A stretch of 24,966 nucleotides of DNA from an uncultured Clostridium sp. (GTDB taxonomy: Bacteria; Bacillota; Clostridia; Lachnospirales; Lachnospiraceae), in the NCBI GenBank assembly GCA_900544905.1, contig UQXF01000042.1, positions 1 to 24,966 of the forward strand, written 5' to 3'. Each line of letters begins with the position of its first letter. Position 1 is the first letter of the stretch. Shown here piece after piece: positions 1-7,363 of this stretch. The translations under genes and the position numbers were made by a program. Below the pieces are notes generated by a model that made no database searches, was not told the origin of the DNA, and worked only from the letters and a program-made list of their open reading frames with translations.

Positions 1-41
1 TTTATGCCCAGGACCAGGCTGCTTTGAAGAAAAAAATGTAG
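1..41 (+). CDS. C-terminal tail of an upstream gene, possibly PilT ATPase (partial)
   Basis: Thirteen codons are open from the window edge to a TAG stop at 39-41, giving the tail YAQDQAALKKKM. PilT-type retraction ATPases often end in a similar short helix (YA-x-D-P-x-x-L followed by basic residues), and pilT commonly precedes pilC in clostridial pilus loci. Both points are recalled family knowledge. Only twelve residues are visible, so the assignment rests mainly on the neighbours and is weak. Confidence 0.35.
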   Translation, partial: YAQDQAALKKKM

Positions 42-96
42 ATTCTTGTACAAATTTGATAAAAATCTCAATTTATGTTAATTTATTATTGCAATT

Positions 97-126
97 TTGA
101 CGAAAATAGAGTAATATCATGATTAT
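97..126 (+). promoter_or_regulatory. Candidate promoter of the pilus operon
   Basis: The 192-base gap between the upstream stop and pilC is strongly A+T rich. TTGACG (97-102, five of six matches to the -35 consensus) is followed after 18 bases by GATTAT (121-126, four of six). A second weaker option is TATACA at 171-176 preceded by TG at 168-169. No riboswitch-like fold was recognised in the gap. Motif reading only. Confidence 0.35.
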
Positions 127-233
127 AAAATAGAAAGTTAATAATTTGTTCATATTTTGTTCGTTATTGTTATACATAAAGTAGTAGGAGATAATGCAGA
201 ATTTGGACAGAGGATGAATGGTGGAGGAGTTGT

Positions 234-1445
234 ATGGCACAGTTTAATTATAAGGCTATTGATAAGAATGGCAAGCCGAAAAAAGGCACGATAGATGCTG
301 GTGACCGTGAGAAAGCCCAGGAGAAGCTGAAGAGTGAAGGTTTATCCGTTACAGAGATAAAGGATGCGGGAGAAGCGAGAGCAGGCTTTACACTTGGCAA
401 GAAGAAGGTAAAGAGCCGTGATTTGTCAATTCTGTGTAAACAGATGGTCAGTATATTGAATGCAGGTGTTACGGTAATTACGGCATTGGATATGCTTTCT
501 GAACAGATGGACAATAAGACATTGAAGCAGGCGGTTGTGGAAGCCAAGATATACGTTGAAAAAGGTGGTAATTTATCAGACGCCATGCGGCTGAATCCGG
601 ATGTATTTCCACCAATTATGATTAACATGGTTGCTGCCGGTGAATCCTCCGGTAGCATGGAGGTTTCCTTTGAACGGCTATCAGTTCATTTTGAGAAGGA
701 TGATGCGTTGAAGGGTAAGATTAAGGGAGCCCTCACCTATCCGATTATCGTAATGATAGTAGCGGTGTTGGTTATTGTCGTTGTAATGATTGCGGTTATT
801 CCGAACTTTGTCAGTATGTTTGCGGATATGGGAACCGAACTGCCGCTGGCAACCCGTATGATGATGGCAGGAAGTGATTTTATTATACATAGATGGTATA
901 TTCTGGTACCTTGTATTGTTGCAATTATTGTTGTGATTAAGTTTGCGCTGGCAACACCGAGTGGTCAGATGTTTTCGGCAAAGCTTGGGATTAATGCACC
1001 GATATTCAGCAATCTGGTAATCAAGAGTAATTCCGCACAGTTTGCCAGAACCCTGAGTACGCTGATGGCAGCCGGTATACCGATGCTGGACGCTATCGAA
1101 CAGGTTGCCAAGATGATGAGCAACAAGATTTTCCGGGATGGTCTTATGAATGCCAAGGCACAGGTTGCCAAGGGTCTTCCGCTTTCAAAGCCTCTTAAGG
1201 ACATGGAGGTATTTCCAACCATGCTGGTACAGATGGTTAAGATTGGCGAAGAGACCGGTAATATTGAGGATATGATGGAGAAGGTTGCGGATTTGTATGA
1301 CAGAGAGGTAGACCTTGCAACAGAATCCCTGACCCAGGCAATGGAGCCCCTTACTATGGTGCTGATGGCAGGTATTGTAGGTATGATTGTGGCTGCTGTA
1401 TATGGTCCGATTCTTAGTATGTATGAAGGAATTGACAATATGTAA
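234..1445 (+). CDS. pilC: Type IV pilus inner-membrane platform protein PilC (GspF family)
   Basis: This is the polytopic platform protein that couples the cytoplasmic PilB/PilT motor ATPases to pilin assembly. At 403 aa it has the normal PilC length. The N-terminal region (about 1-50) reads FNYKAIDKNGKPKKGTI, typical of the family. Two GspF repeats follow, at about residues 62-190 and 265-393. Both carry the LxxGxxxxxAL helix and the (G/A)EExG-like turn: AAGESSGSME in the first, KIGEETGNIED in the second. Hydrophobic helices lie at about 165-190, 220-240 and 370-392. The ATG is preceded by GGAGGAG at 222-228. It is the first complete gene of the pilus unit; PilB is not in the window. Confidence 0.95.
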   Translation: MAQFNYKAIDKNGKPKKGTIDAGDREKAQEKLKSEGLSVTEIKDAGEARAGFTLGKKKVKSRDLSILCKQMVSILNAGVTVITALDMLSEQMDNKTLKQAVVEAKIYVEKGGNLSDAMRLNPDVFPPIMINMVAAGESSGSMEVSFERLSVHFEKDDALKGKIKGALTYPIIVMIVAVLVIVVVMIAVIPNFVSMFADMGTELPLATRMMMAGSDFIIHRWYILVPCIVAIIVVIKFALATPSGQMFSAKLGINAPIFSNLVIKSNSAQFARTLSTLMAAGIPMLDAIEQVAKMMSNKIFRDGLMNAKAQVAKGLPLSKPLKDMEVFPTMLVQMVKIGEETGNIEDMMEKVADLYDREVDLATESLTQAMEPLTMVLMAGIVGMIVAAVYGPILSMYEGIDNM

Positions 1446-1491
1446 CAACTATGAGCAATGCGTCAGGATATGTTAAGCTGGCATTGTGAGG

Positions 1492-1500
1492 TGTTATGAT
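1492..1500 (+). promoter_or_regulatory. Candidate extended -10 promoter for the major pilin gene
   Basis: The gap between pilC and the pilin gene (1446-1564) contains TG-T-TATGAT at 1492-1500, an extended -10 element with five of six -10 matches. No good -35 is present at 16-18 bases upstream. The same TG-N-TATNAT form recurs before the toxin-antitoxin pair and before leuC. An internal promoter here would let the pilin exceed the rest of the operon. This is inference from motif match. Confidence 0.3.
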
Positions 1501-1505
1501 TAAAT

Positions 1506-1528
1506 CTACCGGTGACCATGGTAGTTTT
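1506..1528 (+). promoter_or_regulatory. Leader hairpin upstream of the major pilin
   Basis: CTACC (1506-1510) pairs with GGTAG (1520-1524) across a nine-base loop, followed by TTTT. It sits 40 bases before the pilin ATG. With five pairs and a short T tract it is weak as a terminator. It could be a leaky attenuator or a 5' stabilising element for pilin mRNA. Confidence 0.3.
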
Positions 1529-1564
1529 AATAAAAAATATTTTATAAGTAAAGGAGAGATTACT

Positions 1565-2035
1565 ATGAAAAAGAACAAAGGTTTTTCAATGGTCGAGCTG
1601 ATTATCGTTATTGCGATTATGGCTATCTTAGCAGGTGCTCTTGCACCAGCACTTATCAAGTACATCAATAAGTCTAGAATTTCAACAGATATTCAGACTG
1701 CTAACACAATTGCAACTGCAGTACAGACTGCTCTTGCAAATGAGACCGGTTATGATGAGGCAGCATCTGTTATGGGCTCAGGAACATGGACTCCTATTGC
1801 AACCTTATACACCACAGGTTCTGTTTTTGGTCAGTTAGTGTCAGATACAGTAGGCGGCACAGCTCCATCAGTAAAGTCAAAGAAGTGTTTAGCAGGAACA
1901 CCTTATAATGGTGCTACATTTGAAGTAGAAATTGATGGAAATAATGTTAGTGTTCGTGAGAGCGTTAGTCAGCACATGCTTTATCCGACAGCATCAAAAT
2001 GCTTAACGGATGATGAAAATACCTGTGCACCGTAA
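1565..2035 (+). CDS. pilA: Major type IV pilin (prepilin), probable PilA
   Basis: A 156-aa prepilin and probably the main pilus subunit. The short basic leader MKKNKG is followed by the processing site G6/F7, so mature Phe1 is followed by SMVE with the conserved Glu5 (residue 11). A hydrophobic assembly helix spans about 12-34. The globular part holds three cysteines (C108, C146, C154); C146 and C154 could close a C-terminal disulfide loop, leaving C108 unpaired. The frame is open upstream to 1496, but AAAGGAGAG lies just before the 1565 ATG and the short leader fits PilD processing, so 1565 is chosen. It sits between pilC and the peptidase gene, and putative hairpins on both sides suggest separately tuned expression. 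Calling it major rather than minor is inference from size, position and leader. Confidence 0.88.
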   Translation: MKKNKGFSMVELIIVIAIMAILAGALAPALIKYINKSRISTDIQTANTIATAVQTALANETGYDEAASVMGSGTWTPIATLYTTGSVFGQLVSDTVGGTAPSVKSKKCLAGTPYNGATFEVEIDGNNVSVRESVSQHMLYPTASKCLTDDENTCAP

Positions 2036-2058
2036 TGCTTTGATGTTTAATAAACACT

Positions 2059-2886
2059 ATGCAAAATGTAAACATTACGAATTTGATTATCGGAATCATA
2101 ACCTGCCTTTTAGGGCAGGTTGCGATTCCTTTATCCTGTTTTATCAAACAGGTAGAAGAAGGAATATGTGATAATTGTTCGTGGCGTGATAATTGTTATG
2201 GACATAAAAAATGCGTTTTCACACATGGAGAGAATTTGAACGAGTGGATGATAATTTCCTATTTAAAATTAAAAGGAAAATGTCCGTGTGCGAAGATATT
2301 AATGCATAAAAACGTGGTTATCTATATAATAGTAAATGTTTTGCTGTTGACGGGAATTTTTTGGTCGAATAGTACCGGTGTAGACAGTATTTTGTGGATA
2401 ATTACGATATCCGCTTTGTTTTCCCTGAGTGTGGTGGATTGGTGTACGCAATATATTCCTTTTGAGTATAATATTCTTATTTTTTTATGTGGACTGATTC
2501 ATTTATTTGCAGATTTTTCTAATTGGTTAGAATATTTAATTGGTCTTTTTGCAGTCAGCGGTTTTTTATTCATAGTTGACCGGATTGGAACGCCGGTGCT
2601 TCGCAAACGGTATCCGGAGGATGAGGTTGACTCGGTAATAGGGGACGGTGACATCAAATTAATGGCGGCAACTGGCTTACTATTAGGCTGGAAACTTAAT
2701 TTTATAGCATTGGGAATTGGATGTATTTCAGGGTCAGTTATACATTTAATCCGGATGAAGATTAAGGGGAGCGGTACAAAACTGGCTCTCGGCCCGTATT
2801 TATCTTTGGGCGTATATATAACAATGATATGCGGTGAACAGCTTGTGAGCTGGTATCTGAATATGTTAGGGTTGTACCCTGTTTAA
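2059..2886 (+). CDS. pilD: Prepilin leader peptidase / N-methyltransferase, A24 family (PilD-like)
   Basis: This membrane aspartyl protease removes the leaders of the pilins in this operon and methylates the new N-terminus. It has 275 aa. After a first hydrophobic segment (6-28) comes a Cys-rich cytoplasmic domain (37-77). The membrane core carries both catalytic aspartates: D127 in VVDWCTQYIP and D198 in the GxGD motif GDGDIK (195-200). The Cys domain is unusual. It starts as C37-x2-C40 but ends as C75-P-C77 instead of the usual C-x2-C, with extra cysteines at 46 and 52. No clear Shine-Dalgarno precedes the ATG, which lies 23 bases after the pilin stop; translation may be coupled or deliberately weak. 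A hairpin falls inside the first 21 codons. Confidence 0.92.
   Translation: MQNVNITNLIIGIITCLLGQVAIPLSCFIKQVEEGICDNCSWRDNCYGHKKCVFTHGENLNEWMIISYLKLKGKCPCAKILMHKNVVIYIIVNVLLLTGIFWSNSTGVDSILWIITISALFSLSVVDWCTQYIPFEYNILIFLCGLIHLFADFSNWLEYLIGLFAVSGFLFIVDRIGTPVLRKRYPEDEVDSVIGDGDIKLMAATGLLLGWKLNFIALGIGCISGSVIHLIRMKIKGSGTKLALGPYLSLGVYITMICGEQLVSWYLNMLGLYPV
2100..2121 (+). promoter_or_regulatory. Hairpin inside the 5' end of the peptidase gene, just after the pilin gene
   Basis: AACCTGCC (2100-2107) and GGCAGGTT (2114-2121) are perfectly complementary around a six-base loop TTTTAG. No T tract follows, so a terminator is unlikely. It lies 65 bases after the pilin stop and could protect the pilin mRNA 3' end, or slow translation of the peptidase. 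Confidence 0.4.
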
Positions 2887-2918
2887 AATAACTTCTGATT
2901 AGCGAGGGAGGCTACGAC

Positions 2919-4574
2919 ATGGCGAAAAGTAATAAAGTCTTGACAGTAGAGATAACAAACGAAAGTATTACAATTATTGAGGTATCACCTTCAATAAAGA
3001 AACAGACAAATGTACATAATGCATTAATTTTTGAGACACCTGAGGATGCATATGAGGATGGCGCACTCAGGGATGTGGAACGGATTGCATCTGTAATCCG
3101 GGAGCAGTTAGATGCAAACGGAATCACGAATAAGAATGTAATATTCATCTTGGCATCTTCTAAGGTGGTAAACCGTGAAGTGCTGATTCCGGAAGTGAAA
3201 GAGAACAAGGTAAAGGGAATTGTAGATGCCAATGCATCTGAATATTTCCCGGTTAATATAGAAGATTACGTTGTTTCTCATTCTATCCTTGAACATGTAG
3301 TGAATGAAGATAAGACAAAGCAGCTGAAGCTTATGGTAGTGGCTGCCCCAATTGCAATGGTTAAGAGCTATTATGAATTGGGAAGTATACTGGGAATGAA
3401 TGTCCAGTCAATTGATTATGTTGGTAATGCAATGCTTCAGTTGATTAAGACACAGACCAGTGCCACAATGACTACCATGGTTATCCAGCTGGGCAGTGAA
3501 TCTACAATACTTAATATTGTTAAGGGTGACACCCTGTTATTGCAGAGAACCGTACCTTACGGAACCAATGCTGTGGTAACAGAGGTTATGGATGAAAAAG
3601 GCGTCGATGCTACAACTGCAATGACCCTTTTACAGAATGAGAGATTGATAACCGTTGATTTTGATGATAATGCGGCAACAGGGGCATTCCGGTATCTGAT
3701 TAACAATATTGGACGTGTCATTGATTATTATGTAACAAAGAATCCAGACAAACCGATAGATGATGTATTTTTGGTTGGTGACGGTGCGCTGATTCGTGGT
3801 ATTGATGGGTTGTTTAAGATTCAGTTAAATATCCAGACCAGAATTATGGATAGCTTGTACAATATCAAGTTTGACCCGAAGATTGATTTGAAAATCTATA
3901 ATCCGGTTTATCTGATTGCTCCAATCGGAGCGGCTTTTGCACCGATGGGCTTTGTTCCGACAGAGGTGAAGACAAAGAGCTCAGGTAATGCCGATTATAT
4001 GAAGATTGGTACAGGGGTTTTAGTTGGTGGAGTTGTGATTGCGGCAGTTATGGCAGGGGTAACCATTGTGATGAAGAACAATGCAACTTCCAAGCGTGAC
4101 AGCCTGAATGCCCAGATTGCAGCGATTGCGGATATTGACCAGATTGTCAGTGATTATGATGCCGCAAAAGCAAAATATGATGACATGAAGAATATGTATA
4201 ACCAGACCCGCAGTCTGAATGAAAATATAACAATATTCTTTGATGAGCTGGAAAAGAATATGCCGAAGAACATGGCAATTAATACATATTCCTCAAGTGA
4301 TGAGGGTGTAGAGCTGAGCGGTGTGACAAGAGATTATGATGAAATTGGTAAGTTTATCATCCAGTTGAAAAAGATTGCCTGTATTGAGGATGCCTTCTTG
4401 GTAGACGTTACGGAAACAGAGAGTCAGGTAGAGGTAAGAGAAGGTGAAGAAGCTGAGAGAGTGGATACCACTTATGAGTTTAATATCACAGCCAGATTTG
4501 TTTCCATGGTAGAGGATGACACGGAAGAAGAAGCTGGTGCTGACGCAGTGCTTGAAGAAACCAGTGCAGAATAG
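2919..4574 (+). CDS. pilM: PilM-like actin-fold protein fused to a PilN-like membrane protein
   Basis: A 551-aa protein that probably supplies two parts of the pilus alignment complex. Residues 1 to about 350 are a PilM-type ASKHA (actin-like) domain. It starts VLTVEIT, then carries a phosphate-loop-like strand in VIQLGSESTILNIV, and ends with VFLVGDGALIRGI and APIGAAFAPM. Residues about 361-386 form a single transmembrane helix. A short coiled region (about 388-425) and a small alpha/beta domain (about 430-530) follow, matching the PilN layout. The C-terminus is rich in acidic residues. In proteobacteria PilM and PilN are separate, and the cytoplasmic N-terminal peptide of PilN docks on PilM; here they are covalently joined. 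A GAGGGAGG site at 2904-2911 sets the ATG. PilO follows after 12 bases. Confidence 0.85.
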   Translation: MAKSNKVLTVEITNESITIIEVSPSIKKQTNVHNALIFETPEDAYEDGALRDVERIASVIREQLDANGITNKNVIFILASSKVVNREVLIPEVKENKVKGIVDANASEYFPVNIEDYVVSHSILEHVVNEDKTKQLKLMVVAAPIAMVKSYYELGSILGMNVQSIDYVGNAMLQLIKTQTSATMTTMVIQLGSESTILNIVKGDTLLLQRTVPYGTNAVVTEVMDEKGVDATTAMTLLQNERLITVDFDDNAATGAFRYLINNIGRVIDYYVTKNPDKPIDDVFLVGDGALIRGIDGLFKIQLNIQTRIMDSLYNIKFDPKIDLKIYNPVYLIAPIGAAFAPMGFVPTEVKTKSSGNADYMKIGTGVLVGGVVIAAVMAGVTIVMKNNATSKRDSLNAQIAAIADIDQIVSDYDAAKAKYDDMKNMYNQTRSLNENITIFFDELEKNMPKNMAINTYSSSDEGVELSGVTRDYDEIGKFIIQLKKIACIEDAFLVDVTETESQVEVREGEEAERVDTTYEFNITARFVSMVEDDTEEEAGADAVLEETSAE

Positions 4575-4586
4575 GAGGGGATTGCA

Positions 4587-5852
4587 ATGAAATTAAAAGA
4601 TTCAGAAAAAATGGCATTACTTATCTTGGTTGGTGTGGCGGCTGTTGTACTTGTGTTTATGTATGTTGCAAAACCTAATTATGAGGAAGTACAGACAATA
4701 AATACAGAAATTACACAGTTGCAGGCAAGGCTGGCAGAGTTGAACCAGAAGCAGGCAAACAGAGAACAGTATATTGCAGATACAGAGAAATACAATTCAG
4801 ATTTTGAGGATTTGTTAGATGCATTTCCGGCAGATATGAATCAGGAAATTACTATCATGTTTTTGGATGGGATAAAAACAGATAATGATTTTGCGTTGCA
4901 GGCCTTAGAAATGGGACAGAAAGAGCAGTTCTATACATTAGGACAGGGCGGCGGTGACGCATCTCTTGCTACCACTGGTACGGATACGGCGGCAAGTACG
5001 GAGGCAGCTTCTACCGAGGCAGGAGCTACTACAGCGGCTACCACGGAGGCAACTACTACTACTGAGGCAGCAACTGGAGATGCGTTGACAGAGGATACAA
5101 TTGCAGGTGATGATGCCGCATATAAGTGTTTCCGTGCAGCCTTTCCAATTGATTTTTATGGCAGTTATGATTCTTTGAAGGATGTTATGAATTATGTTGC
5201 CGGATATCAGGACCGTATGACAATTAATACACTGGAAGTAAAGTTTGACGGAGAAAATAATGTATATACCGGTGCACTGGATCTTTACTGCTATTCTATT
5301 GAGAGTTCGGAAAGACCGGAGCGTCAGATTGATTTGAATGAAGTGGAGATTGGTGTAGATAATATCTTTGATACAGATGTTCAGGTTGGAGGTTCTGATA
5401 GTGACAACAGCCTGAATAAATATGATGAGAATGATGGCGCAGCATTGGAGAATAATTATGATTTCTATGCGATGTTGAACTCTGCAACCAGTGATGTTTC
5501 GGCAAAAATTGTGGGACAGAACGGCACAGGCAAAGAGGCAAGCGTAATTTCAAATGCCGATAACAGTGTATCTACTCTGACATTTGATTTTTACGAGAAG
5601 GACGGAAAAAATTATTGTAAATATACGCTTGATGATTCCACCTCTTATGAGGCTGAAGTAACCTCAGCTGAAGATATTAAGGTTTTACTGCAGTCTTCTG
5701 CAAGAAAGAATGATGATGATGAGGTTGGAATCCGCGTAACGATTCGTAACACTACAAGCCTTCCGGTTTATGTAAAGGTGAGTGGAGATGACAGTGTATC
5801 TCCTCGTGTGGATATTGCAAGTAAGTCAGGTTCAGTTAAGGTATATAAATAG
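4587..5852 (+). CDS. pilO: PilO-like pilus alignment protein with a Thr/Ala/Glu-rich linker
   Basis: A 421-aa bitopic membrane protein. It has a short cytoplasmic tail, one transmembrane helix (about 9-28) and a coiled coil (about 31-65), then an alpha/beta domain split by a low-complexity linker (about 123-175) rich in Thr, Ala, Ser and Glu. The half after the linker resumes with YKCFRAAFPIDFYGSYDSL, typical of the PilO core. Beyond about residue 250 is an extension of 170 residues that I do not recognise, mostly predicted strand. Proteobacterial PilO is only about 200 aa, so this form is twice as long. The start follows AGGAGGGG (4573-4580), which overlaps the upstream stop. Its place after PilM-PilN supports the PilO call; sequence similarity alone would be weak. 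Confidence 0.75.
   Translation: MKLKDSEKMALLILVGVAAVVLVFMYVAKPNYEEVQTINTEITQLQARLAELNQKQANREQYIADTEKYNSDFEDLLDAFPADMNQEITIMFLDGIKTDNDFALQALEMGQKEQFYTLGQGGGDASLATTGTDTAASTEAASTEAGATTAATTEATTTTEAATGDALTEDTIAGDDAAYKCFRAAFPIDFYGSYDSLKDVMNYVAGYQDRMTINTLEVKFDGENNVYTGALDLYCYSIESSERPERQIDLNEVEIGVDNIFDTDVQVGGSDSDNSLNKYDENDGAALENNYDFYAMLNSATSDVSAKIVGQNGTGKEASVISNADNSVSTLTFDFYEKDGKNYCKYTLDDSTSYEAEVTSAEDIKVLLQSSARKNDDDEVGIRVTIRNTTSLPVYVKVSGDDSVSPRVDIASKSGSVKVYK
4971..5090 (+). repeat. Low-complexity coding tract (Thr/Ala/Ser/Glu linker)
   Basis: About 40 codons made of irregular reiterations of ACx-GAG-GCx (Thr-Glu-Ala) with ACT/ACC runs. It encodes a flexible, potentially O-glycosylated spacer in the outward-facing part of the PilO-like protein. 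The units are imperfect, which argues against a recent strand-slippage expansion. Confidence 0.7.
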
Positions 5853-5869
5853 ATTGGAGTGATTGTTCC

Positions 5870-7363
5870 ATGACAAAGAAAAAAAATACTGGTTTTAGTA
5901 TGGTTGAAATTTTAATATCACTTGCAATCTTTGCGTTATTGATGATACCCATCGTTTCGGGGATTATATCATCGCTTAAGGGTTCTACGACTTCAAAAGA
6001 GCTGCAGTACCGTAATGAGTTTGCGGAGAATTTAATGGAACATATTAAATCCGTACCCATTGATGATATTCAGGATGAAGAATACTATATTAAGCATGGT
6101 ACAACGGCGGGAACCTTTCATGCAGAAGCTCCTGTGATTACAAATCATACGATAAAGGGAAGTACAGAGGTTGTTAAGCAGACTGAGTTTGCCATCACCG
6201 GAAAAACCCAGATAGGTACCCGGAAAACGACCTATTCCTACAGAGTAGAGGTTGATAACGGATATTATGTGGATAAAAAGGTGAATGATGCTGATTTTTT
6301 GGACCCGAATAATTTAGCATTAGGTATCGTTGAGGATATTGATTATAATAAGGTTGCGTTAATTGATGGAACAATCTTGAATTATGATTCAGCTGCCGCC
6401 AAATCCTTTAAGACGAAAAAGCTTCAGGTGTTAAAGGAAACAGATGAAACGGGATACCGTCAGCAGATTGAGGGTACCGGCGTTGACCTGTTCGCAGGCG
6501 ATACCGCTTCCAGACTGACAACAATTGAGGTGTCCGGAAGTGAGACGAAGGGTTATACGGTTAAATGTCTACTGGATTATATTGATGACAATGCAATGCT
6601 GGGGACGGATAATCATATCCAGTATGTTCCTTATGCAAAAACCTTTGATTCGGGATTACCTAACATTTATCTGATGTATAATCCATGCTACTATAATACG
6701 GATTATTCTGCAGACGATTATGTCATGGTGGATACCAGCGGGCTGGAGGATAAAACGGATGTCAATATTTTTCTGGTAGAGATTGCAAAACAATATTCGG
6801 AAAATATTGTAAATACAATTGCAAATGATACAGACAACAAGCTTGATGTGGGTGATACAGGAAGAATTTTATACAATGACACTACATATAATGGCGGAGA
6901 CAGAGAATATGTCAAAATTCATATGGCTGCGGCCCAGAAGTCTACCGGGACAGCGGATTTAACCAATATTCATGTCTATCACAATATTGGAGATAATTTG
7001 GACCAGGCGGGAAACACAAAGCTTAATGAAAAATCATCCATCGGAAATTTCTGGTATAAAACCCAATCGGAAATAACAGAGGATGAGAAAAATAATGGTG
7101 CGAGCGAGGCGGTGGACAGTAAGCTGGAATTGTTCATAGATAAGCTGAACGAGGGATTGACGGCAAGCGAAAGAAAGAGTGTTGTGGCACTGGTTTCCGG
7201 AAGCGGAAAAGATGCAGAAGTCGGCTCCATGAATACAGCAACAGAGGAGAACAGAAGTCTCTATCAGGTAAAGATATGGCTTAAGGAGGATTCTGAAGGT
7301 GCAATTGATACCAGCGTAGACCTGCCAATACTTCAGGGAACGAAGGGAGGTAATGAGACTTGA
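5870..7363 (+). CDS. Large minor prepilin, PilV/GspI-like
   Basis: A 497-aa prepilin. The leader MTKKKNTG ends at G8. The mature protein begins FSMVE with Glu5 (residue 13), followed by a hydrophobic helix to about residue 34. About 460 residues of mostly beta-type globular sequence follow, several times the size of ordinary minor pilins. The N-terminal helix (EILISLAIFALLMIPIV) resembles the PilV/GspI subgroup. GGAG at 5856-5859 supports the ATG. It is the first of four consecutive prepilin-like genes and overlaps the next by one base (TGATG), implying translational coupling. The function of the large head is unknown. Confidence 0.8.
   Translation: MTKKKNTGFSMVEILISLAIFALLMIPIVSGIISSLKGSTTSKELQYRNEFAENLMEHIKSVPIDDIQDEEYYIKHGTTAGTFHAEAPVITNHTIKGSTEVVKQTEFAITGKTQIGTRKTTYSYRVEVDNGYYVDKKVNDADFLDPNNLALGIVEDIDYNKVALIDGTILNYDSAAAKSFKTKKLQVLKETDETGYRQQIEGTGVDLFAGDTASRLTTIEVSGSETKGYTVKCLLDYIDDNAMLGTDNHIQYVPYAKTFDSGLPNIYLMYNPCYYNTDYSADDYVMVDTSGLEDKTDVNIFLVEIAKQYSENIVNTIANDTDNKLDVGDTGRILYNDTTYNGGDREYVKIHMAAAQKSTGTADLTNIHVYHNIGDNLDQAGNTKLNEKSSIGNFWYKTQSEITEDEKNNGASEAVDSKLELFIDKLNEGLTASERKSVVALVSGSGKDAEVGSMNTATEENRSLYQVKIWLKEDSEGAIDTSVDLPILQGTKGGNET

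Noticed and set aside
42..233. Cyclic-di-GMP riboswitch before the pilus operon
   Set aside because: Such riboswitches control some clostridial pili, but no conserved core or stem set could be seen in this A+T-rich stretch.
1496..1564. Upstream extension of the major pilin frame
   Set aside because: The extension includes the ribosome binding site of the 1565 ATG and would place 29 residues before the processing site; the short leader is the normal form.
4971..5090. Phase-variable simple repeat in the PilO-like gene
   Set aside because: The units are irregular and in multiples of three bases, so slippage would not shift the frame and no perfect tandem array is present.
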